This document shows positions 1-6,486 of a stretch of 64,000 nucleotides of DNA, piece after piece. The notes under the pieces are model-generated. The model did no database searches and was not told the DNA's origin. It saw only the letters and a program-made list of their open reading frames with translations. The DNA is taken from NCBI GenBank assembly GCA_937860055.1, contig CALMBO010000027.1, positions 62,001 to 126,000 on the forward strand, given 5' to 3'. The stretch comes from an uncultured Verrucomicrobiota bacterium. Lineage in GTDB: Bacteria; Verrucomicrobiota; Kiritimatiellia; CAIQIC01; Lenti-01. Position numbers and translations under genes: made by a program. Position 1 is the first letter of the stretch. Each line of letters begins with the position of its first letter.

Positions 1-297
1 GGGTTCATCCGGGCCCGGTTCTGCGAAGGATTTCACCAGATGCGTAGGGGGTTCGTATTCGCCCCAGAAAACCAGATTGGAGGCGACGGGACGGGCGTCC
101 AAGGCCGAAAGATAACACCCTCGCTGCTTGAGGAATTTCCGCCGGTGTGGCTCGGTGTTCCAGGATCGTCCGGCCTTCGAGTCCGGCTCATGCTCCGCGC
201 CGGGATGGATGAATTGGACGAAGCACAGGCGATCCTCCTGTGCAGGAATGGCCACCGGTTGGAGGAGAAGGAGAAGCCATAGGCAGAACCTGTTCAT
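1..297 (-). CDS. Conserved secreted protein of unknown function, 3' end cut by window edge
   Basis: The frame is open from an ATG at 297 to position 1, so the C-terminus lies outside the window; 99 codons are visible. The protein begins with a Leu-rich signal peptide (MNRFCLWLLLLL) that ends near PAQED. It continues with a well-conserved-looking stretch containing CFVQFIHPG, KSF and FWGEYEPP. I recall similar FVQFIHPG...WNxxPHRRKF proteins as conserved hypotheticals, but I know no function. The ATG overlaps the stop of the upstream gene (ATGA) and is preceded by AAGGTGGAAA, a plausible ribosome binding site. It is the last visible gene of a five-gene minus-strand operon. Confidence 0.75.
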   Translation of the reverse strand, partial: MNRFCLWLLLLLQPVAIPAQEDRLCFVQFIHPGAEHEPDSKAGRSWNTEPHRRKFLKQRGCYLSALDARPVASNLVFWGEYEPPTHLVKSFAEPGPDEP

Positions 298-677
298 TTT
301 CCACCTTGTGCCTTCCGGCGTGCGGCGCCGCTGTCTTCCACGGCGCCCATTTCCTGCCCATCGTGCGCCGGGATGTCCGGCGGGGCTTTTCTCAATTCCT
401 TCGCCCGGCGATTCCATGCCATCGCAAAAGTGATCCGGTAGAGCACGAAAAACATCACCCATGACGAGGTGATGCATGCCGCCATCCCGATGGGGGTGCG
501 CAAATGGGGACTTGCCGCCACAATCAGAATCCCGGCGACGGAGCCGAAAAGCGGGGTGACCTTGAGGAGTACCCGGAAGTCGATGTCCCGGTCTCTTGCC
601 GGTCGGCAATGGAGAACAGGCCACCAGCCCCAATCCATGTCGGTGAGCCAGTTCATGAATGTGAACAGCCTGTTCAT
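294..677 (-). CDS. Small membrane protein of unknown function
   Basis: 127 residues. Two hydrophobic segments (around VTPLFGSVAGILIVAAS and ITSSWVMFFVLYRITFAM) follow a Trp-rich N-terminus, and the C-terminal 35 residues are hydrophilic and Lys/Arg-rich. The start at 677 is chosen because it overlaps the stop of the upstream gene as ATGA, like its neighbours; an in-frame ATG at 683 is the alternative. Its own stop overlaps the next ATG. I do not recognise the family. Its place in a tightly coupled operon suggests it works with the adjacent proteins. Confidence 0.7.
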   Translation of the reverse strand: MNRLFTFMNWLTDMDWGWWPVLHCRPARDRDIDFRVLLKVTPLFGSVAGILIVAASPHLRTPIGMAACITSSWVMFFVLYRITFAMAWNRRAKELRKAPPDIPAHDGQEMGAVEDSGAARRKAQGGK

Positions 678-1507
678 TGGCATTCTGCGTTTGCTTGACG
701 CTCTCCGCGGGTTGTCATCCGGAGCGATAGTATGTGCCCCTGCCGCTCGAATCGAGCGGAAATCAATGGTTCTTTCGCGGCAGTCTGGAGGATATCCCGG
801 ATGTGGATCCGATTCGGCCTGTCGATTTCCGTCTGCTCCTCTTTGACTCCGCGATCAGCTTGAAGCCATGTCTTGTAGTCTTGGCAATCGCCTTTCTCGA
901 AAGGGATCAACCATCCCCGGATCCCCGCCGCGAGGAGGCCGAATGCAAAGGGGTGCAGCGAGTAGCGGCATAGCACGAACAGGCCCGAGGAAAACCGTCC
1001 GACATCGAGGGCCGGCGCGAACACATCGAACAGTATCTCCTTGGCCGAAGTCATGATGTAGAAGGCGGCGCCTGTGCGTAGCGTCAGGGTGCCGATTTCC
1101 CTGATCATGCATTGTCGGCAGGGGGCGGGAACATGGGTCGGCTCGCCATGGAGGAGATGTTCGAGGTAGTGGCAGTCATGGTTGAATCGGCCGGATGGAC
1201 ATGGAGGATTTAGCGGCTTGAGGCAGAAGCCGACACCCACGATCGATCGCGCGCCTCCAAATGTACGCTCGAGACCCTCGGCGGCGAGCGTGGTTATGCT
1301 GGCAGAGAAATCGAGCTTGCGGGAGGCCAGTAGCGCCTTTGTGGTTTTCATGGGATGAGGGAGGGCCACCCGCCAGAAAAACGACCACCCGTATTCGCTG
1401 AAAAGGCTGTGCCAGCAGAACTCCCAGATACCTTTTCTGTTTGGCGCCCCCTCGCGAACGGGCTGTGTAACCTCTGAGGGATCCCTATGGTGACAGTGCC
1501 CAGGCAT
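674..1507 (-). CDS. Cysteine-containing protein of unknown function (277 aa)
   Basis: Start chosen at ATG 1507 because GGAGGGAAA lies directly upstream. This places the start 23 nt inside the preceding 64-codon gene. The alternative ATG at about 1350 would drop a coding-looking Trp/Phe-rich segment (WEFCWHSLFSEYGWSFFW). The central part carries FNHDCHYLE and PCRQCMIREIG, a possible metal-binding or redox cysteine cluster, followed by a hydrophobic region (FYIMTSAKEILFDVFAPAL) and LCRYSLHPFAFGLLAAG. No family was recognised. The stop overlaps the next start as ATGA. Confidence 0.7.
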   Translation of the reverse strand: MPGHCHHRDPSEVTQPVREGAPNRKGIWEFCWHSLFSEYGWSFFWRVALPHPMKTTKALLASRKLDFSASITTLAAEGLERTFGGARSIVGVGFCLKPLNPPCPSGRFNHDCHYLEHLLHGEPTHVPAPCRQCMIREIGTLTLRTGAAFYIMTSAKEILFDVFAPALDVGRFSSGLFVLCRYSLHPFAFGLLAAGIRGWLIPFEKGDCQDYKTWLQADRGVKEEQTEIDRPNRIHIRDILQTAAKEPLISARFERQGHILSLRMTTRGERQANAECQ

Positions 1508-1679
1508 TTTCCCTCCAGAACTCGACCACGCGCGAGTACCGGTTCCGGACATTGTGGAGATAGGGTCTATCGCCACCCACCGACAGGATCAGAAGGAATG
1601 GGGAGGCAAAAAGCAGGAAAAGGGGGAGCAGGAGAATCCACCAGACGAATCCGAACAGGAGATGGCCGAGCAAATTCAT
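1485..1679 (-). CDS. Small membrane protein (64 aa)
   Basis: Starts MNLLGHLLFGFVWW and has a single long hydrophobic segment of about 25 residues, followed by a basic soluble tail ending RENAWALSP. The ATG overlaps the stop of the Imm-5-like gene (ATGA), and GGAG sits 8-9 nt upstream. The short length and position between two overlapping genes suggest an accessory membrane component. No family recognised. Confidence 0.65.
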   Translation of the reverse strand: MNLLGHLLFGFVWWILLLPLFLLFASPFLLILSVGGDRPYLHNVRNRYSRVVEFWRENAWALSP

Positions 1680-2110
1680 TCTACTCCGGCGATCTTGATC
1701 CGTCTGGCATCCCGGCTTTGGGCCGGAGCGTTTCGGCTGGCAAGGATGGCTTTGCATGCATAGATCGGGACGCCCATGGCGTGTGTCGGCACATGCCAGG
1801 TTGCGACCGCATGCCCGGCTGCCCGGGCGGCAAATTTTGCCGCATCCGTTCTTGCCTTGCGCGCCGCTGCGTGGGAGCCAAGCGAGAGCTTGCGCACTTC
1901 GGCCATGCCCAGGTCGCGTTTCCCCTGCGCCCAGGCCTGGATGGCTTCTATCGCCTGCCGTGGGCGGTTGTCTTTCGGGCATTCTTTCTCGAAGAGAGGG
2001 AGCACGCGCTTCGCTTCCATGGCCGCTAGGAGAGCGAATCTCCGGTGATAGCGAATATTGCGCGCCGAGATATGGCTCGGAATGGCATCGACCGCGGTTC
2101 TGTCTCTCAT
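1676..2110 (-). CDS. Putative immunity protein, Imm-5-like domain
   Basis: 144 residues, helical and Ala-rich. The pattern LPLFEKECP, DNRPRQAIEAIQAWA, then two Ala-rich helices and a closing GHAVATWHVPTHAMG with IYACKAI matches my recollection of bacterial 'putative immunity protein' (Imm-5-like) sequences. ATG at 2110 is preferred to an upstream TTG at 2119. It is the first gene of a five-gene operon in which each gene overlaps the next. No toxin gene is recognisable beside it, so a toxin-immunity role is only inferred from the family. Confidence 0.65.
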   Translation of the reverse strand: MRDRTAVDAIPSHISARNIRYHRRFALLAAMEAKRVLPLFEKECPKDNRPRQAIEAIQAWAQGKRDLGMAEVRKLSLGSHAAARKARTDAAKFAARAAGHAVATWHVPTHAMGVPIYACKAILASRNAPAQSRDARRIKIAGVE

Positions 2111-2275
2111 GGTGGGCAATGCGCCCTCATTGTTAGGGCCTTAGCCACGTGGCCTTCCGGATTGTCCGCCACCGGAGTCGGCAGACGATGGATCAAGCTG
2201 CCTGCGGCCGGCCCGCGCCATGCGAGGCGCGCCTTGGGTCGATAGTCCGCAACCGATGATGAGGCAACATGGTTC

Positions 2276-2812
2276 CTAGGCGAATTCTCCATAATGTTTC
2301 TTTTGGCAGTCTGAACACAAGCCATGGCTGAAAAGGGCGGATGAGTGTTTGCTAATGTACGATTCAATCGGCTGCCAATTTTGGTGTTCATCTCGAATGC
2401 GTTTGCAGAACATGCAGATGGGCAGAATGCCCTCCAACTGCTTGACTCTTTGTTTCAGTTCCTGGGTCTGGCGGGCAGTCCGGGCAACGAAAAATGTGAG
2501 GAGGCAGAGTACGGCGATTCGGATGAGCGCATTAATCGAGAGGAAGACGAGGGGGGCCGGATCGTCAAAAAACCTGGCGATGATGAAGCGGCCTAGCGGA
2601 AGAAGGAGAGCCATCAAATAGGCGGCGCGCTTGGAGTAAAACCAGGCCGCGAATGTCACGGGAATGACAAAGAGAATAGGGAACATGATGAACCGACCTG
2701 TTGCATAGTCGAGCAAAAGGACGCCACCGCCCGCAACTACATAGGTCAATGGCCGCGCAAGGGCGGATTGTATCCGCTGCATCCAGGAACTTTTGGACGA
2801 AAGCATGTTCAT
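2276..2812 (-). CDS. Membrane protein with C-terminal cysteine motif
   Basis: 178 residues from ATG 2812. Four hydrophobic segments occupy about residues 15-120, followed by a short coiled-coil linker (QELKQRVKQLEG). The C-terminal domain has LPICMFCKRIRD and a later CSDC pair, with SHGLC between. This C-x2-C...C-x2-C tail resembles one found after coiled coils on PAS or response-regulator proteins, where it probably binds a metal. Here it is joined to a membrane module, which suggests a membrane-bound sensor whose partner is unknown. Upstream in-frame codons up to 2941 exist but look less protein-like. Confidence 0.7.
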   Translation of the reverse strand: MNMLSSKSSWMQRIQSALARPLTYVVAGGGVLLLDYATGRFIMFPILFVIPVTFAAWFYSKRAAYLMALLLPLGRFIIARFFDDPAPLVFLSINALIRIAVLCLLTFFVARTARQTQELKQRVKQLEGILPICMFCKRIRDEHQNWQPIESYISKHSSALFSHGLCSDCQKKHYGEFA

Positions 2813-2974
2813 AACGGTTGCCTGTATTCGTTCAATGGTGCCTCTCGTCAGGATTTCGGACAATGGCCCACGGCCATGAGAGTAGCGCATGCTGCGAGCG
2901 GTGGCCAGTGCTTTTGCGATACTTGCGGGTGCCGCCTGCAACCGATTGCTCGGCTTGCATTTCTTCCCATTCCC

Positions 2975-3379
2975 CTATCGATCTGAATCGCTTGCAGAGG
3001 GAGGACGGGAAAGGTGAAGAAGATTGAATATCTTCTGGCATATATCGTTGGTCCTCTGGATGTACGTGATCACGGTGATATTTGTTCCGAATCCAAGGAT
3101 GTACAGGGGCGCCTGACGTGTAGACATGTATAGCCCGATTTTGTGCTGCCCCTCGTTGTCTTGGCCGAAGGGGAGGATCCCGACAAAGCCGGGCCATTCG
3201 TTTGTTGGATGTGGATTGTAGACCAGCATGGGGCCGATCGATGGGTTGGTGTCGGCTTCGATTCTCCATTCGCCGATCAAGTTCGGCTCTAGGAGCGACC
3301 GGATCTCCTCCAGTGTCTGGGAGGCGCCCGTGGATGCAATGGCCATAAGCCAGCCGATTGTTAGGATGAATCGTCTCAT
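2975..3379 (-). CDS. Secreted protein of unknown function
   Basis: 134 residues with an N-terminal signal peptide (MRRFILTIGWLMAIASTGAS). The ATG at 3379 is preceded by TTTGGAGGAAAACA, a good ribosome binding site, and lies only 14 bases beyond the attC core at 3394. The mature part has GEWRIEAD and FVGILPFG-type beta-strand patterns and no recognised domain. It could be a cassette gene that has lost its own distal attC, because no attC is recognisable between here and the left window edge. Confidence 0.7.
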   Translation of the reverse strand: MRRFILTIGWLMAIASTGASQTLEEIRSLLEPNLIGEWRIEADTNPSIGPMLVYNPHPTNEWPGFVGILPFGQDNEGQHKIGLYMSTRQAPLYILGFGTNITVITYIQRTNDICQKIFNLLHLSRPPSASDSDR

Positions 3380-3627
3380 TGTTTTCCTCCAAAGCCGAAC
3401 GTTAGCGTTCGGGTTCGGCGAGCTTGTGGATCGCAACCTGAACCCTCAGGTTCGGCAATTCTGATCACCTTGATGCCTCTCACCGTCAAGATGGATTCCA
3501 GCTCTTCGATCGATACGGAGTCGGCAATGCCAACCGAGGAGCGATCGCCTCGCAGCGTTTTGATGGAAAGTGTTCTGATTGGCGTCCCGGCGATGTGTTG
3601 CGTAACAATTCTGCACTCTCGGATCAC
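3376..3627 (-). CDS. Cassette gene: small protein of unknown function
   Basis: GTG at 3627 is the best visible start, but the frame stays open upstream to the attC at 3686 through SEDEQTWKFD, so the true start is uncertain. The body (IAGTPIRTLSIKTLRG, SVSIEELESILTVRGI) looks like a genuine small alpha/beta domain. The frame runs through the whole attC at 3394-3456 and stops at a TGA that overlaps the ATG of the next gene, giving possible translational coupling. No family recognised. Lower GC than the right-hand part of the window, as for the other cassettes. Confidence 0.5.
   Translation of the reverse strand: MIRECRIVTQHIAGTPIRTLSIKTLRGDRSSVGIADSVSIEELESILTVRGIKVIRIAEPEGSGCDPQARRTRTLTFGFGGKQ
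3394..3456 (-). repeat. attC site of cassette 17 (most distal)
   Basis: Core triplets AAC (3398-3400) and GTT (3450-3452) flank an imperfect stem. Unlike the internal sites, both of its own arms match each other (GCCGAAC and GTTCGGC), and it does not pair with the arm at 3686. It is therefore either the array end or a joint formed by deletion. Confidence 0.8.
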
Positions 3628-3685
3628 ATCAAACTTCCAAGTCTGTTCATCCTCGCTGGTGTCTTCTTCCCTATCATCTCGTTTG

Positions 3686-3750
3686 CTCCAACGTCACGGG
3701 TCAGCGGACCCGACACCTTGTGGCGGGTACGCTGGACCCGCTTGTTGGCA
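3686..3750 (-). repeat. attC site of cassette 16
   Basis: Arms CTCCAAC and GTTGGCA flank an inverted GGGTCAGCG/CGCTGGACCC stem. The GTTGGCA arm pairs with TGCCAAC at 4261, the other end of its own cassette. Confidence 0.88.
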
Positions 3751-3754
3751 TTTT

Positions 3755-4252
3755 TCATTTTAGGATCCGCCGAAGTTTCTCTTCGTCACCCTTGCCTATA
3801 GGTGTGGCATGTATTTTCAGAAGCTCGCGTGTATAGGAATCTTCATTGTTCAGATGTTTTCCTGGCTTCAGGGTGATAACTTGAGGGGCGTTTGAGGGGC
3901 AGGCACGAGCCATCCGATAATTCGGGTGTATGCAGCGAAGGGTGGGAACGGCTTTTCCCCATGACCCGACTAAAAGAGCTTTCCCCTGACTTGAGATAAT
4001 CCATCTGGCAGGGATTTCAAATCGTCCGTCGTCATCAGTAAATGTGTAGGTGGCGAATTCCGTATCCTTAGAAATCTGTCCCCATCCTTCCGTCGGTTTT
4101 TCGAAGAACAGGGCGACAAGCGTGTTGGATAGTGGGGCTTTATCTGGTTCAGCAAGTATCAGTCCGGATATCTTGGGAGCGCTTGAGCCTTGGGGAATAG
4201 CGATGCATCCGGCAAGCATGAGCGCGAATACCGCTAGAATCCATAATTTCAT
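3755..4252 (-). CDS. Cassette gene: lipoprotein of unknown function
   Basis: 165 residues from ATG 4252. The signal peptide ends in a lipobox (LMLAGC near residue 15), so the protein is probably lipid-anchored. The next 70 residues (ISGLILAEPDKAPLSNTLVALFF...YTFTDDDGRFEIPARW) have the pattern of a carboxypeptidase-regulatory-like beta-sandwich, in which a modifiable field is followed by D-x-G-R-F. The C-terminus is charged. The stop lies 5 bases from the attC, leaving no spare sequence. No good ribosome binding site is visible after the short leader. Confidence 0.75.
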   Translation of the reverse strand: MKLWILAVFALMLAGCIAIPQGSSAPKISGLILAEPDKAPLSNTLVALFFEKPTEGWGQISKDTEFATYTFTDDDGRFEIPARWIISSQGKALLVGSWGKAVPTLRCIHPNYRMARACPSNAPQVITLKPGKHLNNEDSYTRELLKIHATPIGKGDEEKLRRILK

Positions 4253-4260
4253 ATTCTTGA

Positions 4261-4323
4261 TGCCAACGTCAGCGTTCACCGTCGCGCCGCTTGCGGCGCG
4301 TAAGGTGGAACGCCTTGTTCTGC
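4261..4323 (-). repeat. attC site of cassette 15
   Basis: Arms TGCCAAC and GTTCTGC flank a GGCGCG/CGCGCC-rich stem with a short loop (CCGCTTGCGG). The GTTCTGC arm pairs with GCAGAAC at 4730. Confidence 0.88.
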
Positions 4324-4719
4324 GCTTTTGTTTATGGCTTCGAATAATTGGTCCTGATCCGATTTGGGGTGAAGATAAATAGGACTCCGCCAGAATCCTT
4401 TTCGTTTTAGGATAATGCTCTTCTTCGGTTTGTCGTTCCGCACGGAGGTCACTTCGCTTAGATGGATTTCCTTCCGTATCTTCCCTTTTCGCCAGAGGAT
4501 GACCGAGGTGTCGTTCACCTCGTACGTCACCCCGGCATGGTCCCGATAGTAGGGAATGAAAAATACAGCCATCATGAATATGAGCAAGGCAAATGGCATG
4601 ATCATGGAGTGCGAATGGCTCGGTTCTGGATTGAAATACACATAGATGAGGCATCCCAGGAATGCCATGAGCATGATCCCGGCCATCGCGCGGTAGTGCG
4701 GTGCAGCGTCAATTTTCAT
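4276..4719 (-). CDS. Cassette gene: two-helix membrane protein with PH-like tail
   Basis: 147 residues from ATG 4719, only 15 bases from the cassette boundary. Two hydrophobic helices (residues 10-30 and 40-58) are followed by a soluble region with alternating beta-strand pattern (VTYEVNDTSVILWRKGKIRK, HLSEVTSVRNDK, SIILKRKGFWRSPIYLHP). This resembles bacterial PH-like membrane proteins, where an I-x-L-SEV-TSV strand is typical. The last residues are encoded inside the attC, where the frame stops. No enzymatic motif was seen. Confidence 0.75.
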   Translation of the reverse strand: MKIDAAPHYRAMAGIMLMAFLGCLIYVYFNPEPSHSHSMIMPFALLIFMMAVFFIPYYRDHAGVTYEVNDTSVILWRKGKIRKEIHLSEVTSVRNDKPKKSIILKRKGFWRSPIYLHPKSDQDQLFEAINKSAEQGVPPYAPQAARR

Positions 4720-4729
4720 ATGTATCTTC

Positions 4730-4794
4730 GCAGAACGTTAGCGTTCAGGTTTGGCGCACGCTAGTGCGCCATAACCTGCAACGCCTTGTTGGGG
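4730..4794 (-). repeat. attC site of cassette 14
   Basis: Arms GCAGAAC and GTTGGGG, with stem arms GGTTTGGCGCAC and GTGCGCCATAACC. It is nearly identical to the site at 8987, which terminates a duplicate of the same cassette. Confidence 0.9.
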
Positions 4795-4935
4795 CTGTTG
4801 TTGTTTTGGTTTTCGCGTCATGGGGACAAGTGATGCAAGGGTGGGGTGGTCTGGTGATCGGCGCATGAACATCACCACCGGATCAGCCATCATTTCCCCT
4901 GGCATGCGAATGTGCTTTGCGTGGGGAGTGAGCAT
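4738..4935 (-). CDS. Cassette 14: possible 65-aa protein, duplicated at 8995
   Basis: ATG at 4935 has GAAGG 6-8 bases upstream, and the frame runs through the attC to a stop inside it. The predicted protein is Met/Pro/Gln-rich (MPGEMMADPVVMFMRRSPDH) with no recognised fold. The same frame is preserved in the second copy at 8995-9195 although about 15 bases between them differ. That is weak evidence for coding; the cassette could equally be non-coding. Confidence 0.35.
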   Translation of the reverse strand: MLTPHAKHIRMPGEMMADPVVMFMRRSPDHPTLASLVPMTRKPKQQQPQQGVAGYGALACAKPER

Positions 4936-4974
4936 TGCCAACCTTCGTTTTATTATGGTTCGAGTTTTACGTTG

Positions 4975-5037
4975 CCCCAACGTCACGGTTCTGGCTGAGG
5001 CGCTTTGGCGCCGATAGCCAGGAACCGCTTGTTGTGC
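4975..5037 (-). repeat. attC site of cassette 13
   Basis: Arms CCCCAAC and GTTGTGC flank a stem with GGCGC/GCGCC near the tip. The GTTGTGC arm pairs with GTACAAC at 5358 with one mismatch. Confidence 0.87.
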
Positions 5038-5342
5038 CTCTTCTCATTTATCTTTCCAAGTATCCATCCCAATACAAAGCCAAGAATTGCCCAATATATC
5101 AGCATAGATAGGAACATCGGTATGAGGTAACCCATGGCCTCTTCGCCATGGATGCCACACGCTTCCATGATTTTCTCCATTAGCCAAAATAATGGGATGG
5201 TAGGGGCGGTGAATATCTTCTGAAGCGCCGGATATAAAAATGAATCATAAGAAACCATTCCGCGGACAAACACAAGCGATCCTAGGAATGTCGGAAGGCA
5301 TATTGCGCCTATAACGCCAAATCGTATTGCTTTACTTTTCAT
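4983..5342 (-). CDS. Cassette gene: small two-helix membrane protein
   Basis: 119 residues from ATG 5342; a TTG at 5363 is an alternative. Hydrophobic segments lie at about residues 7-27 (VIGAICLPTFLGSLVFVRG) and 70-95 (LIPMFLSMLIYWAILGFVLG), separated by a loop that contains the conserved-looking PLFWLMEKIMEACG. The C-terminus is basic (KINEKRHNKR) and continues into the attC. No family recognised. No Shine-Dalgarno sequence is evident in the short leader. Confidence 0.7.
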   Translation of the reverse strand: MKSKAIRFGVIGAICLPTFLGSLVFVRGMVSYDSFLYPALQKIFTAPTIPLFWLMEKIMEACGIHGEEAMGYLIPMFLSMLIYWAILGFVLGWILGKINEKRHNKRFLAIGAKAPQPEP

Positions 5343-5357
5343 TTCGATAATTGGTGG

Positions 5358-5422
5358 GTACAACGTTAGTGTTCAGGTTCGGCGCACGTTAGTGCGACGT
5401 AACCTGCAACACCTTGTTGGGA
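5358..5422 (-). repeat. attC site of cassette 12
   Basis: Arms GTACAAC and GTTGGGA, with stem arms GGTTCGGCGCAC and GTGCGACGTAACC. Almost identical to the site at 10677, which closes another copy of the same cassette. Confidence 0.9.
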
Positions 5423-5586
5423 GAATTGTGGTTTTCTCCCGTGGTGCTGGGGAAGGCCGACTGGTCTTCTCCTGGCCGTGGCGAAAGGCAATCAATCGAT
5501 GGAATCTCCATTATTGTTCTCACATTTAGTTTTGCCATTGCGCCATCCTGAGTCAGTTACCCAGCACCATTCATTTCTATTCCCAA
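5364..5586 (-). repeat. Cassette 12: ORF-poor cassette, copy 1 of 3
   Basis: This 223-bp cassette, including its attC, is closely similar to 7935-8158 and 10683-10906. Shared blocks include TTCTCACATTTAGTTTTGCC, GGCCGACTGGTCTTCTCCTG and the CCCAGCACCATTC end. A 48-54 codon frame beginning MAKLNVRTIM can be read here. It is shifted in the copy at 10683, so coding is doubtful. The copies may act as RNA, promoter or simple hitch-hiking elements. Confidence 0.7.
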
Positions 5587-5646
5587 CGTCACGGTTCAGG
5601 CTGGAGGCGCGCTTTGGCGCCGATAGCCTGCAACCGCTTGTTCGAC
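5581..5646 (-). repeat. attC site of cassette 11
   Basis: Arms TCCCAAC and GTTCGAC, with stem arms CAGGCTGGAGGCGC and GCGCCGATAGCCTG. GTTCGAC pairs with GTCGAAC at 6420. Confidence 0.9.
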
Positions 5647-5648
5647 TC

Positions 5649-6407
5649 TTATTTTATCAACTCGAAAGTGACCGCGACATTAGCTCGTATGGACATCTTT
5701 CCAAGGGCGATTGTGTCAGATATTTCGCCGGAACTGCCCTGAACATTCTGGATTACGTTCTGCGACATACCTTGGTTTCGACCATATCCCCAACCTGACC
5801 AACTCGAATAATACCACCATGGCGAACCGCCGGAATTTTCATTGATTTGAATGGGTTCCCCGACGGTTTGATTTAAAACTGCGGCCATTTTATCGGCTTT
5901 CTCCTTTGCCGCCTTGAGTGCTAGATCCCTCGCTTGCTCACGATACTTCTTGAATTCGGTTGTTTGAAAATCAATTCCGTGGATGTAGTTCACTCCGGTC
6001 AGCAGCGCCTTTGTAACTAGTTCTTCTACTTTGTCGGTCTCCGCCAGAGTCACGACGAATGTATTTCGCACGAAGTAGCCGATGAAGTCCTGTTTGCTGT
6101 AGTCGTGCTTGTACCTTGGTTCAATCGAAAGGTGATCCGTCTGAATTTCCTTCTCTGGTATTCCCAATTCTTTTATGGCGGCAATGGCACTCTTCAATAT
6201 TTCGTTGTTTTTCTGTTTGGCGATCATAATTTCGGAGTCCCATGTTTCTATGCCAAACGTGACCACAATTTTGTCGGGCCTAACGTTAACAACGGCCTCG
6301 CCGCTCACGCTGATTTTAGGGCGGTCATCATACATCGCGGCCTGTTGTGCCCAGGCGGGACATATAGCCAGGGCGGTAAGTAGGGCGCTAATAGTAATTG
6401 TTCTCAT
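5649..6407 (-). CDS. Cassette gene: SIMPL (DUF541) periplasmic protein
   Basis: 252 residues. A signal peptide (MRTITISALLTALAICPAWAQ) precedes a full SIMPL domain: ISVSGEAVVNVRPDKIVVTFGIET, an interrupted KQKNNEILKSAIAAIKELGI helix, and the closing ANVAVTFELIK strand. SIMPL proteins are periplasmic or outer-membrane-associated and of poorly defined function, often linked to stress. The ATG has GAAAGGAAAAC upstream. The stop falls 3 bases before the attC core. An aromatic Trp/Tyr/Gly-rich insertion (WWYYSSWSGWGYG) near residue 195 is typical of some members. Confidence 0.9.
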   Translation of the reverse strand: MRTITISALLTALAICPAWAQQAAMYDDRPKISVSGEAVVNVRPDKIVVTFGIETWDSEIMIAKQKNNEILKSAIAAIKELGIPEKEIQTDHLSIEPRYKHDYSKQDFIGYFVRNTFVVTLAETDKVEELVTKALLTGVNYIHGIDFQTTEFKKYREQARDLALKAAKEKADKMAAVLNQTVGEPIQINENSGGSPWWYYSSWSGWGYGRNQGMSQNVIQNVQGSSGEISDTIALGKMSIRANVAVTFELIK

Positions 6408-6419
6408 TGTTTTCCTTTC

Positions 6420-6485
6420 GTCGAACGTCAGCGTTCAGGCTGGAGGCGCGCTTTGGCGCCGATAGCCTGCAACGCCTTGTTCGCC
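6420..6485 (-). repeat. attC site of cassette 10
   Basis: Arms GTCGAAC and GTTCGCC; the stem is nearly identical to the site at 5581. GTTCGCC pairs with GGCGAAC at 7726. Confidence 0.9.
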
Positions 6486-6486
6486 T

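Noticed and set aside
2120-2275. A possible degraded attC left of the array
   Set aside because: Inverted GC-rich arms exist but no AAC/GTT core pair with the array's conserved flanks could be found.
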